Assembly (NCBI GenBank): GCA_029555025.1
Contig: JAKPTZ010000081.1
Span: 1 to 64,000, forward strand
Length of the DNA: 64,000 nucleotides
Reading direction: 5' to 3'
DNA from: Deltaproteobacteria bacterium
GTDB lineage: Bacteria; Myxococcota_A; UBA9042; DTJE01
Part shown: positions 7,655 through 16,004 of the stretch, in pieces
How positions within the stretch are numbered: the stretch's first letter is position 1
Layout: each line of letters begins with the position of its first letter
Program-made: the position numbers and the translations under genes
The notes under the pieces: model-generated
What the model was told of the DNA's origin: nothing
What the model saw: the letters and a program-made list of their open reading frames with translations, nothing else
The model's database searches: none

Positions 7655-7920
7655 TGGGGCACCACACCGGCTTTCTGACGGTGGCACAAAGGGACACGAT
7701 GAAGCCAGGATCCACAAAGTCTGATGTCAAATCGGGCGAAAGCTGGCCCGCCGACATCACCCGCCCAGGGACGCATCCCGTATGTCGAATGCGCGGCGGT
7801 GCGGCCGCCGTCCGTTGACCGGTCGCACCAGTTCCCCTGAAACACATGAAGGATTGCTGCCTGCCGCATGGCAGGACGAATATGTCGTGCGAAGCGATGC
7901 ACGGCTTACGGGAGCGTGAA
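7655..7920 (+). other. Long untranslated leader upstream of metY-metX
   Basis: This stretch has no convincing full-size gene. It has several self-complementary segments (for example gcggcggtgcggccgccgtcc and ctgcctgccgcatggcag) and includes a short ORF listed separately. A leader of this length before methionine genes suggests RNA-level control, but no known SAM riboswitch core could be confirmed. Confidence 0.4.
7699..7818 (+). CDS. Possible 39-aa leader ORF upstream of metY-metX
   Basis: An ATG at 7699 preceded by aaGGGAcacg opens a 39-codon frame (MKPGSTKSDVKSGESW...AAAVR-stop) that ends about 100 nt before metY-metX. It contains only one internal Met, so it is not a classical attenuator peptide. 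It may be chance; the ribosome-like site and position in the leader are the only support. Confidence 0.2.
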   Translation: MKPGSTKSDVKSGESWPADITRPGTHPVCRMRGGAAAVR

Positions 7921-10341
7921 ATGCAACGGATACTGAACAAACTGGTCGTGGATGATTGCTGCGACGACGCCGGGCCGGGCATCGAGACTATCCTGGTTCA
8001 TGCCGGCCAGGCGCCGGATCCGGCGACCGGGGCGCGTGCCGTCCCGCTTTACCAGACGGCCAGCTACGTGTTTGAAAGCGCCGATCATGCCGCGGACCTG
8101 TTCGCGTTGAAGCGTGAAGGAAACATCTACACCAGGCTAGGCAACCCGACCTCCGATGTATTTGAGCAGAGGGTTGCGGCCATGGAGGGCGGCTCGGGCG
8201 CCCTGGCGACCTCCAGCGGGATGGCGGCCATCTTCCTTGCCGTGCACACGGTGGCGCGCGCCGGCGACCACATTGTTGCCGCGGCATCCCTTTATGGCGG
8301 CACGGACACCCTTTTCCGCCACACCTTCGAACGGCTGGGCATCGACGTAACCTTCATCGACGACCCGACACCTGAAAGCGTCCTTGGCGCAATGCGGCCG
8401 GAAACGCGCCTGGTTTTCATCGAGACCATCAGCAATCCTGGCGGCGACGTCCCGGATATCGCCGGAATCGCGGCGGCGGCCCATTCGGCCGGCGTTCCGC
8501 TGTTCGTTGACAACACGTTCGCTCCGGTTCTTTGCCGCCCGCTGCGGCACGGGGCTGACGTTGTGATTCACTCGGCCACCAAATGGATCTGCGGCCACGG
8601 AACCTCGATTGGCGGCGTCATCGTGGATGGCGGCCGATTCGACTGGACTTGCGGCCGATTCCCGGACTTCACCACGCCCGACGAAAGCTACCACGGGGTC
8701 GTTTATGCCCGCGACTTCGGCAATATGGCGTTCATTCGCAAGGCTCGCCTTCAGGGCCTTCGCAACATCGGCATGTGCGCGTCGCCTTTCAACAGCTTCA
8801 TGTTCCTTCAGGGACTTGAAACGCTTCACCTGCGCATCCGGGAACAGTGTGCCGGCGCGCTGAAGCTGGCCCGCTGGCTGGCCCGCCGCCCCGAAGTGCT
8901 GTGGGTCAACTACCCCGGGCTGCCAGGGCATCCGTCGCACGAAAACGCCCGGCGCTTCCTCGCCGGCGGCTTCGGATCTGTCCTGGGTTTCGGTATCCGC
9001 GGAGGGGCGACTGCCGGCGCAAGGTTCATCGATTCAGTCAAGCTGGCGTCGCACCTGGCAAACATCGGCGACGCAAAGACCCTGGTCTTGCATCCGGCTT
9101 CAACCACCCACCAGCAGATGCCCCCCGAAGGTCTTGCCGCCTGCGGCATAACACCAGAATTCATCAGGGTTTCCGTTGGCCTGGAAAACGTCGCCGACAT
9201 CATCGCCGACTTCCGCCAGGCCTTTGCGACGGCATGCGGGACTGACGGGGCCTGCGGCCGGGACGAAGCCATTGACGTTCGGGAAACCGACACCGCGGCA
9301 CCGGTCTCGGACTTGACGAAATTCGCGGACATCCCCGGCGGGCTTACCCTGGAGAGCGGGGTGCGCCTGCCGGAACTACGACTTGCGTACCGCACGTGGG
9401 GCCGACTGAACCAGGCCGGCGACAACGCGGTCGTCCTTTGTCACGCGCTGACGGGCTCGGCGGACGCGGATGACTGGTGGAAAGGGCTAATCGGTTCCGG
9501 ATGCGCGGCCGACCCTGCCGACGACTTCATCGTGTGCGCCAACCTTCCGGGAAGCTGTTATGGCTCGACCGGGCCTCTTGCCAGAAACCCCGCCACGGGA
9601 CGTCCATGGGGTCCCGACTTCCCCGCGCTGACCGTCCGCGACATGGTCGCGGCACAGGCGGCCCTGTGCAGGCAGCTTGGCGTACGATCGATTCGCACGG
9701 TCATTGGCGGCTCCCTTGGCGGCATGATGGCCCTGGAGTTCGCGGCGATGTACCCGGAGATGGTGCGGTCGGCCGTGTCGATCGCGGCCTGCGCACGCCA
9801 TTCGGCATGGTGCACGGGGCTTTCCGAAGCCCAGCGCGCCACGATAATGGCGGACCCCGACTGGTGCGGCGGCCGATATGATCGAACCTGCCCGCCGGCC
9901 GCGGGCCTGGCGGCCGCGCGCATGACCGCGATGTGTACCTATCGAAGCCACGAAAGCTTCCAGGCGAGGTTCGGCCGGACGATCCAGGACGATGGCCGAT
10001 TCGCGGTCGAATCATACCTGCACCACCAGGGTGACAAGCTGGTCGGCCGGTTCGACGCAAACACATACATGATCCTGACAAGGGCGATGGACACGCACGA
10101 CCTGGGCCGCGGGCGCGGCGGACTGCAGGCGGCGCTTGCGGCGATTCGCATCCCGGTCCTGGTCGTTTCATACGACAGCGACGTGCTGTACCCGACTGCC
10201 GACCAGGCGGAGATCGCCGCAGGCATTCCCGGGGCGCGTCTGGAAACGCTTCATTCGCCCCACGGACACGATGCATTCCTGATTGATATCGCGCAACTGG
10301 CACGTCTTATCGCCAACTTTCGGGCAGAGGTGAAATCATGA
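7921..10341 (+). CDS. Fused O-acetylhomoserine sulfhydrylase (MetY) and homoserine O-acetyltransferase (MetX)
   Basis: This 806-aa protein joins two consecutive enzymes of homocysteine synthesis in reverse order. Residues about 15-435 are a MetY-type PLP enzyme of the Cys/Met metabolism family (ETILVHAGQAPDP start, TRLGNPT, PLP lysine at about 221 in HSATKWICGHGT). After a linker (about 436-470) comes MetX, an alpha/beta-hydrolase acyltransferase, with nucleophile Ser about 598 in GGSLGGM, NLPGSCYGSTGP, Asp in SYDSDVLYP and His in HGHDAFL. Acetylation of homoserine and sulfide addition could thus be coupled. I prefer the ATG at 7921, with GGGAG 6 nt before it, over the track's 7846. It overlaps the next gene by 4 nt. 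Confidence 0.93.
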   Translation: MQRILNKLVVDDCCDDAGPGIETILVHAGQAPDPATGARAVPLYQTASYVFESADHAADLFALKREGNIYTRLGNPTSDVFEQRVAAMEGGSGALATSSGMAAIFLAVHTVARAGDHIVAAASLYGGTDTLFRHTFERLGIDVTFIDDPTPESVLGAMRPETRLVFIETISNPGGDVPDIAGIAAAAHSAGVPLFVDNTFAPVLCRPLRHGADVVIHSATKWICGHGTSIGGVIVDGGRFDWTCGRFPDFTTPDESYHGVVYARDFGNMAFIRKARLQGLRNIGMCASPFNSFMFLQGLETLHLRIREQCAGALKLARWLARRPEVLWVNYPGLPGHPSHENARRFLAGGFGSVLGFGIRGGATAGARFIDSVKLASHLANIGDAKTLVLHPASTTHQQMPPEGLAACGITPEFIRVSVGLENVADIIADFRQAFATACGTDGACGRDEAIDVRETDTAAPVSDLTKFADIPGGLTLESGVRLPELRLAYRTWGRLNQAGDNAVVLCHALTGSADADDWWKGLIGSGCAADPADDFIVCANLPGSCYGSTGPLARNPATGRPWGPDFPALTVRDMVAAQAALCRQLGVRSIRTVIGGSLGGMMALEFAAMYPEMVRSAVSIAACARHSAWCTGLSEAQRATIMADPDWCGGRYDRTCPPAAGLAAARMTAMCTYRSHESFQARFGRTIQDDGRFAVESYLHHQGDKLVGRFDANTYMILTRAMDTHDLGRGRGGLQAALAAIRIPVLVVSYDSDVLYPTADQAEIAAGIPGARLETLHSPHGHDAFLIDIAQLARLIANFRAEVKS

Positions 10342-12839
10342 GCGACTGGAAAGTCCTGAAATTCGGCGGATCGTCCATGGGCGCTCCGGACCGCATCGCC
10401 CAGGTCATTGAAATCATCACCGCGACATCGGCCGGGTGCCCGACCGCCGTCGTCGTTTCCGCGATGCAACATACGACGGATCGCCTGATCGAGGCCAGCG
10501 AGCTGGCCGCTGGTGGCGATCTTGAGGCCGCGGGCCGCATCGTCGATACGGTCATGGATCTGACGACCTCCAACGGACTGTTCGTCCTGCAAAACCTGCC
10601 CGGCGGCAAAAACGGCGGATCCGGGATCATCCCGCTGATCCGGGCCATGACGGACGAACTGCGCCAGCTTCTGTACGCCATGAGCCTGCTGCACGAACAG
10701 ACGCCGCAAACGTTGGATTTGATCCTGTCCTTCGGCGAACGCCTGTCGGCCTCTGTGCTGACCGAACTGCTGAAGGCGGCCGGCCTTCCGGCGGTATTCG
10801 TGGACTCACGTCAATGGACCGTGACAGACGCCGGTTTTGGCGCCGCGGTCGTGGATCAGGACGCCACCAGGGCCAGTCTGCGCGAGCTGGCGGCGGACTG
10901 GGACGGCCGCGTGCCCGTGACCACCGGGTTCCTGGGGCGCACCCCCGACGGCCGCACGACCACGCTCGGACGCAACGGGTCGGACTACACCGCCTCGCTG
11001 CTTGCGCGGGGACTTAAGGCCAGCGAAGTCGTCGTGTGGACGGACGTTTCCGGCGTCATGACGGCCGACCCGGGAATCGTGGCCGACGCGTATCCCCTGG
11101 CGCGCATGAGCTACATGGAAGCCCTGGAAATGGTTGACTTCGGCGCGACGCTGTTTCATCCGCGCACGATGATTCCGTTGATCGAGGACAACATCCCGAT
11201 GCGCATCCGCAACACGATGCGCCCGGACGACCCCGGCACGCTGATTGACGCCACCGGCAGCCAGGACGAATCGGCGGCAACGTCGGTTACCTCGATGGAA
11301 AACCTTGCCCTGCTGAGCATCCAGGTCCGCCGCATTGCAATGCGCGCACAGGCTTCCGTACGTGTCCTTGGTGCCCTGGAACAGGCGGGCGTCACCGTCT
11401 GGATGTCCACGCTGTCGGCCCACGGCCACTCGGCCGCCGCGGTGGTCAGGCGCGCCGATGCCGCACGCGCCAGTGACGCCATCAGCCGGGAATTCATCCT
11501 TGAACTGCAACGCGGCGAAATCGAGCCGGTCAGCCTGCGCGAGCCGGTCACCCTGCTGACCCTGGTCGCCGAGGCCATGGGCCGCACGACCAACGTGGCC
11601 GGGCGCTTCTTCAATTCCCTTGGCATGATGGGCATTCCCATCCGCGCCAGTGCCCAGGGCGCCAGCGAACGCTCGATTTCATGCGTCATCGACGCTGCGG
11701 ACACACAGGTTGCTGTCCGGACGGTTCACTCGGCCTTCAACTTCAGCCACCAGGACGTGTCGCTGTTCATCCTTGGCAAGGGAAGCGTCGGCGGCAACCT
11801 GCTGACCCAGATTCGCGACGAACGCGACCGGCTTGAACGCGAATGTGACGTCCTGCTGCGCGTCGTCGGCATACGCGACAGTCGCGCCCTGATTTTTGAC
11901 GACCGCGGGATCGACCTTGACCGGTGGGGCGAACTACTCCAGGCGGCCGGCCCCGGGGACGTCCTGGATCGCCTTGACGACCTGCGTCGCCTGCCCGTGC
12001 CCATACTGGTCGATACGACCGGCCTGGACGGCATGGAAGAAATCTATCGCCAGGCGCTGTCCCGCGGCATCCACGTGGTGGCCGCGAACAAGAAGCCCCT
12101 GACCATCCCGGGCGCCGAACGGGCCGAACTGTTCGCGACCGCGCGTCGCAACCACCGCGTCTATCTGTACTCGACCACCGTCGGCGCAAGCCTGCCGGTC
12201 ATCGAGACCTTGAAGAACCTGGTCAGGACGGGAGACCACGTCAGGCGCATCGAAGGCAGCTTTTCCGGCACGATCGGCTACATCACGAACGAACTGATGG
12301 CTGGCGTCCCTCTTTCGCAGGCAACAAGGATCGCCCGGGAACTGGGCTACACCGAACCGAATCCGCAGGACGACCTGGGCGGGATGGACGTGGCCCGCAA
12401 GGCGCTGATCCTGACGCGCGAAATGGGCCTGGAACTGGAGATGTCCGACCTGGTTGTCGAGCCCCTTCTTCCGCCCGAACTGATGACGCCGATGAGTCCC
12501 GATGCGTTCTTCGAAAGCCTGAAGGCTTACGACCGGACGATGGCGGAAAGGATTGCGGCGATCAAGGAAAGCGGGAAGATCATGCGTTACCTGGCGATCG
12601 TCGATACACACGCCACCGGCACGCCGCAGGACCCGGTCGTTAAGGTTGGCCCGGTGCTGATCGAACGCGACCATCCGGCCGCGCTTCTGCGCGGAACCGA
12701 AGCTTTCGTCGCGTTCACAACCGACCGCTTCCTGGATTACCCGATTATCGTGCAGGGCTCCGGCGCTGGCGGGGTCGTCACCGCGGCCGGCGTCCTGTCC
12801 GACATCCTGAAGGTATCTATGACACTGCGCGGCCGGTGA
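10338..12839 (+). CDS. thrA: Bifunctional aspartate kinase / homoserine dehydrogenase
   Basis: This 833-aa protein corresponds to ThrA/MetL, which performs the first and third steps from aspartate to homoserine. The kinase begins MSDWKVLKFGGSSMG and has TTLGRNGSDYTA; a central regulatory ACT region follows (about 310-465); the dehydrogenase has a nucleotide-binding start (LFILGKGSVGGNLL about 475), VAANKKPLT, GSFSGTIGYI and GYTEPNPQDDL. The length agrees with E. coli ThrA. The ATG overlaps the metY-metX stop (ATGA), so all four activities leading to homocysteine except aspartate-semialdehyde dehydrogenase come from two coupled genes. Feedback by threonine or methionine cannot be told from sequence. 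Confidence 0.95.
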   Translation: MSDWKVLKFGGSSMGAPDRIAQVIEIITATSAGCPTAVVVSAMQHTTDRLIEASELAAGGDLEAAGRIVDTVMDLTTSNGLFVLQNLPGGKNGGSGIIPLIRAMTDELRQLLYAMSLLHEQTPQTLDLILSFGERLSASVLTELLKAAGLPAVFVDSRQWTVTDAGFGAAVVDQDATRASLRELAADWDGRVPVTTGFLGRTPDGRTTTLGRNGSDYTASLLARGLKASEVVVWTDVSGVMTADPGIVADAYPLARMSYMEALEMVDFGATLFHPRTMIPLIEDNIPMRIRNTMRPDDPGTLIDATGSQDESAATSVTSMENLALLSIQVRRIAMRAQASVRVLGALEQAGVTVWMSTLSAHGHSAAAVVRRADAARASDAISREFILELQRGEIEPVSLREPVTLLTLVAEAMGRTTNVAGRFFNSLGMMGIPIRASAQGASERSISCVIDAADTQVAVRTVHSAFNFSHQDVSLFILGKGSVGGNLLTQIRDERDRLERECDVLLRVVGIRDSRALIFDDRGIDLDRWGELLQAAGPGDVLDRLDDLRRLPVPILVDTTGLDGMEEIYRQALSRGIHVVAANKKPLTIPGAERAELFATARRNHRVYLYSTTVGASLPVIETLKNLVRTGDHVRRIEGSFSGTIGYITNELMAGVPLSQATRIARELGYTEPNPQDDLGGMDVARKALILTREMGLELEMSDLVVEPLLPPELMTPMSPDAFFESLKAYDRTMAERIAAIKESGKIMRYLAIVDTHATGTPQDPVVKVGPVLIERDHPAALLRGTEAFVAFTTDRFLDYPIIVQGSGAGGVVTAAGVLSDILKVSMTLRGR

Positions 12840-12862
12840 ATCCAGTCCCCCTGCCCTGGCCT

Positions 12863-12969
12863 TGTACGGGCGGATTACATTCCCCTGCCCTGGCCTTGTA
12901 CGGGCGGATTACATCCGCCCGCCGCGACAGGCAATGATCCCATTGTACGGGCGGATTACACGCGCCCGC
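12863..12969. repeat. Cluster of GGATTACATCC-type palindromic repeats
   Basis: Three copies of tgtacgggcggattacat lie after thrA. The second (12901-12921) is a perfect palindrome, CGGGCGGAT-tac-ATCCGCCCG; the first is a half copy and the third (12948-12968) is imperfect. The first two are also part of a 34-bp direct repeat beginning cccctgccctggcc. The same palindrome recurs inverted at 14762. These look like REP-type extragenic elements. Confidence 0.85.
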
Positions 12970-13016
12970 CCTGCAACCGAATCATCCTCCCCCTTTCCCC
13001 GTTCCGTCCTTCGATC

Positions 13017-13025
13017 TAGAATCCG
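13017..13025 (+). promoter_or_regulatory. Candidate -10 box TAGAATCCG
   Basis: TAGAAT followed by CCG lies 38 bp before the lipoprotein start at 13061. The identical nonamer precedes the genes at 59872 and 61536. No good -35 is seen here. Confidence 0.4.
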
Positions 13026-13060
13026 CTTCAAGTCACACTGAAACATCCACGGAGGTTCAC

Positions 13061-14617
13061 ATGAACTCTGCCCATACCCGCATTCCCCGTCTTCTGTCGG
13101 TGTTCGCCCTGCTGGCGGCCCTGCCGCTTGCGGCGTGCTTTGAAAGCGACGATGACCCGCAGGAAGAGGAATGGTGCGATTCGGCGACACTCCTGTGCTG
13201 GCAGGACCCGCACTCGGTCACTGGCATGACGTTCCAGGAAGCCAACCAGTACTGCATCGACCTGGTCTGGAACGGCCACACGAACTGGGAACTGCCGACG
13301 ATCTTCCAGCTTCGCACCCTGATCGAACGCTGCGACTCGACGGACGTGAACGGCCCCTGCCAGCCCGGCGCGCCTTCGGTTGACTGTCTGGATTCCGACT
13401 GCACCACCAATTGTTTCGGCTGCGCCCAGGGTGGCGGGCCGGACACCGCCAGCGGTGGCTGCTACTGGCCGCAGGAACTTGACGGCACATGCGGCGCCCA
13501 CTGGTCCGCGACCGAACTCGGCGACGTCGGCGGGGCCGCCTGGTACGTCAACTTCATAACGGCACAGGTCGGCGACTCGGCACTTGAATCGACCATGACC
13601 GTCCGATGCGTCCGTCCGATGCCGTGGGAAGAAGACACTGGCAAGGACGCGGTCGATGACGTTCAGGACGTCGTGGAACTGGACGTGCCGGATACCCCTG
13701 ACATCGTCCTGACCGACACGACGAACATCAAGGATACGGCCGTGCCGGATATGACCCTTGTTGAAACGATCGACCCGTACGACTGCAAGGATGGCGACAC
13801 GAAATGCATCGGGGACGAATTCTGGCTCTGCAACGAGTCCGGCGAGTGGGCCCTTGAATACGACTGCTTCGTTTCATGGCAGTTGTGCGGCGAAACGACC
13901 TACGGCGGATTCGGATGCACGGAATACCCGGACTGCACGGTGGAACAGGAAGGGGAACGGCGCTGCTGGCGCGACCGCGCGCTGAAATGCGTGACGGGCG
14001 GCATCGACTGGCAACTCAAGGACGATTGCTCGGACTTTCAGGGTATGTACTGTGAACCGGATCAGGCCCCCTTCGTCGGCAAATGCCTTCACAACGCTGG
14101 CCTGACATGGGTGGATCCGGCCACATCCCTGGAATGGCAGCGCCCCGTGTTCCCGGACCACGACGAATACCTGGACACCTGGCTGGTCGCCAACACGTAC
14201 TGCAACGACCTGGTCTGGGCCGACCACGACGACTGGCGCCTGCCGACGATTTCAGAACTTCGCACGCTGGTTGCCGGCTGCCCGGGAACGATGACGGGCG
14301 GCAGTTGCGCATACACCGACGCGTGCATGGAAGACTGCTGGGAAGGCGACTGCTGGGGATGCACCGAGTGGGAAGGACCCACGATCAACGTTTACGACGA
14401 GGATCGTGGCGGCTACATCATCAACGAATTCGAATACGAATTCAGCAATATGTCCTGGAGCATGTACGTGTGGTCGGGAACCCACTGCGTGTACTACACG
14501 GATCGACCCGAGGCGCAGTACTGCCAGATCGATTTCCGCAGCGGCGCCATCGATGTCAAATACAACGACACGAAGGCCGACCCCGGGTACCCCATCTGCG
14601 TCCGCACCGGCAATTGA
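13061..14617 (+). CDS. Lipoprotein with two DUF1566 (Lcl-type) domains
   Basis: The 518-aa protein has a signal peptide with lipobox LAAC (Cys about 27) and is probably exported to the envelope surface. Two DUF1566/Lcl C-terminal-type domains are visible: one at about 45-190 (WCDSATLLCWQDP, CIDLVWNGHTNWELPTIFQLRTLI, VRCVRP) and one at about 345-518 (GLTWVDPATSLEWQRP, CNDLVWADHDDWRLPTISELRTLV, YPICVRTGN). Between them are an Asp-rich linker (VVELDVPDTPDIVLTD) and a Cys-rich segment. The two halves look like an internal duplication. Many cysteines suggest disulfides. The start has cacGGAGGttcac before it. Function is unknown; the domain occurs in many secreted proteins of this group. Confidence 0.82.
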   Translation: MNSAHTRIPRLLSVFALLAALPLAACFESDDDPQEEEWCDSATLLCWQDPHSVTGMTFQEANQYCIDLVWNGHTNWELPTIFQLRTLIERCDSTDVNGPCQPGAPSVDCLDSDCTTNCFGCAQGGGPDTASGGCYWPQELDGTCGAHWSATELGDVGGAAWYVNFITAQVGDSALESTMTVRCVRPMPWEEDTGKDAVDDVQDVVELDVPDTPDIVLTDTTNIKDTAVPDMTLVETIDPYDCKDGDTKCIGDEFWLCNESGEWALEYDCFVSWQLCGETTYGGFGCTEYPDCTVEQEGERRCWRDRALKCVTGGIDWQLKDDCSDFQGMYCEPDQAPFVGKCLHNAGLTWVDPATSLEWQRPVFPDHDEYLDTWLVANTYCNDLVWADHDDWRLPTISELRTLVAGCPGTMTGGSCAYTDACMEDCWEGDCWGCTEWEGPTINVYDEDRGGYIINEFEYEFSNMSWSMYVWSGTHCVYYTDRPEAQYCQIDFRSGAIDVKYNDTKADPGYPICVRTGN

Positions 14618-14710
14618 TTTGTTCCACGATCGTAATTCCACGCTCGACGACGGACGCATTCGTGCCTGTGGCCGGCCATGAAGTGTCCGGTTCGAGAGGC
14701 CCCACGCTCC

Positions 14711-14897
14711 GTACGGGCGAATGAAAATTCGCCCGCACAAGGACACGGTACTCGACCGCAGCGGGCGGATGTAATCCGCCCGTACAAGCAAGGAACCGGA
14801 AATCAATCCGCCGTACGGGCGAATGAAAATTCGCCCGCCCCAGGGAGCAACCGTCCGCCCCACGCTCCGTACGGGCGAATGAAAATTCGCCCGCCTG
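14711..14897. repeat. Array of GGGCGAAT-GAAA-ATTCGCCC palindromes in a 302-bp intergenic region
   Basis: The gap 14618-14919 holds no gene that I can see. It carries three copies of CGGGCGAAT-gaaa-ATTCGCCCG (14714-14735, 14816-14837, 14872-14893), each a 9-bp stem closed by a GAAA tetraloop, plus one inverted copy of the other palindrome (14762-14782, cgggcggatgtaatccgcccg). Two copies are preceded by the same gccccacgctccgta. A degenerate tail (gaaaattcggccg) ends at about 14914. Confidence 0.9.
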
Positions 14898-14919
14898 CGT
14901 GAAAATTCGGCCGCTTCTG

Positions 14920-15732
14920 TCACATGGTGGCTGCGATTTCGCCCAGATCGTCGAAGATGATGTCCGGCTTCAGATCCGATACGGCCACGTCCGCCATCGT
15001 CGTTTCGCCGGAAAGGACCAGCGTCGCCACCATGCCCGAATCGACGGCCATGCGGATGTCGGTGTAAAGCCGGTCGCCGCAGTACGCGATATCGGCGGCA
15101 TCCAGCCCCAGCTTTTCACACAGGGCCCTTATCATCAGCCTGCTCGGCTTGCCGACAATGAAGTCGGGATCACGACCCGTCGATGTCTTCACCAGAGCAA
15201 GCATCGCGCCCACGTCGGGAATGTACCCGCCCTCGACCGGACAATTGTTGTCGGGATGCGTAGCGATGAACGGCTTGCCGTCGCGAACGATGTCACACAG
15301 ATCCACCAGCCGCTGGAACGTCAAGGTCATGTCGAACGCCAGCACCGCCAGGTCGGCGTCCGCCCTGCCCCGCGCCAGTTCGATGCCGGCTTCCCGGACT
15401 TCCTGCTCGAATGACGGCGTCGCGCAAAGATAAACGCGCCTTCCCGGATACTCGGAATGCAGGTAACGAATCGTGGCGTCACCGGACGTCATGACGTTCG
15501 ACAGATCTGCATCAATCCCCATGCCGTTAAGCTTCTTCACGTAATCGGCACATGATTTCGAGCTGTTGTTGGTCAGGAACACGTACGGAATGCCCCGATC
15601 GCGGCACATCTGCAGAAACGGCGGGGTTCCCGGCAGAAGCCGCTTCCCCAGGTAAACCGTTCCATCCATGTCCAGCGCGAACGCCTTGATGTTCTTTATT
15701 CTTTCCGCCGCACCCTTCGTGATTTCAATCAT
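14920..15732 (-). CDS. HAD-superfamily (NagD/PGP-like, class IIA) phosphatase
   Basis: This 270-aa cytoplasmic phosphatase belongs to the HAD class IIA group that includes NagD and p-nitrophenylphosphatase/phosphoglycolate phosphatases. Motifs are clear: motif I LDMDGTVYLG, motif II FLTNNSS, motif III lysine in FIVGKPSRLM, and motif IV YCGDRLYTDI. The substrate cannot be assigned. The ORF track begins 19 codons earlier; I chose the ATG at 15732, which has GGGGAcgaat before it and matches the usual start just before KAFALDMDG. It is convergent with nothing and flanked by palindromic repeats on both sides. Confidence 0.88.
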   Translation of the reverse strand: MIEITKGAAERIKNIKAFALDMDGTVYLGKRLLPGTPPFLQMCRDRGIPYVFLTNNSSKSCADYVKKLNGMGIDADLSNVMTSGDATIRYLHSEYPGRRVYLCATPSFEQEVREAGIELARGRADADLAVLAFDMTLTFQRLVDLCDIVRDGKPFIATHPDNNCPVEGGYIPDVGAMLALVKTSTGRDPDFIVGKPSRLMIRALCEKLGLDAADIAYCGDRLYTDIRMAVDSGMVATLVLSGETTMADVAVSDLKPDIIFDDLGEIAATM

Positions 15733-15848
15733 ATTCGTCCCCGCATCAGCAAGCCCCCGGAAACGCCGCGATTGTACACGAACCGTCACGGCAGGGTCGC
15801 ATTAAAGTCCACCCATGGCGTTTCACCCTTCCGGCCCTTCCCCCGTAA

Positions 15849-15868
15849 GGGCGAATGAAAATTCGCCC
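15849..15868. repeat. Single GGGCGAAT-GAAA-ATTCGCCC palindrome
   Basis: An isolated copy of the GAAA-loop palindrome lies between the two HAD genes, preceded by ccgtaa. A partial copy (cattcgcccga) follows at about 15928. Confidence 0.85.
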
Positions 15869-15947
15869 ATGTCACTTTGCCCTCTTATGCCCAGATGACC
15901 CGCCCACTCTGAAGCTTCGACGTGATCATTCGCCCGAACAATTGGCA

Positions 15948-15976
15948 TTGACACACGCGCGTCGCTCCGGCGTAAT
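15948..15976 (+). promoter_or_regulatory. Candidate sigma70 promoter for the HAD gene at 16005
   Basis: A perfect TTGACA (15948-15953) is followed after 17 bp by CGTAAT (15971-15976). The predicted transcript starts about 20 nt before the ATG at 16005. Confidence 0.5.
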
Positions 15977-16004
15977 TGTCTGGCCTTGCGCTGGATATAA
16001 GCAC

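Noticed and set aside
7685-7720. SAM-I riboswitch core (agggacacgatgaagcc)
   Set aside because: The string resembles the GAGGGA...GAUGAAnCC core, but the CCC partner needed for the P2 helix and the following GGCAACC are missing, and no closing P1 stem was found.
7846-7920. Upstream start of metY-metX in the ORF track
   Set aside because: The first 25 codons have no match to the family start, and the ATG at 7921 has a better ribosome site.
12863-14897. CRISPR array
   Set aside because: Repeats are palindromic, irregularly spaced, present in both orientations and have no unique spacers of constant length; no cas gene is present.
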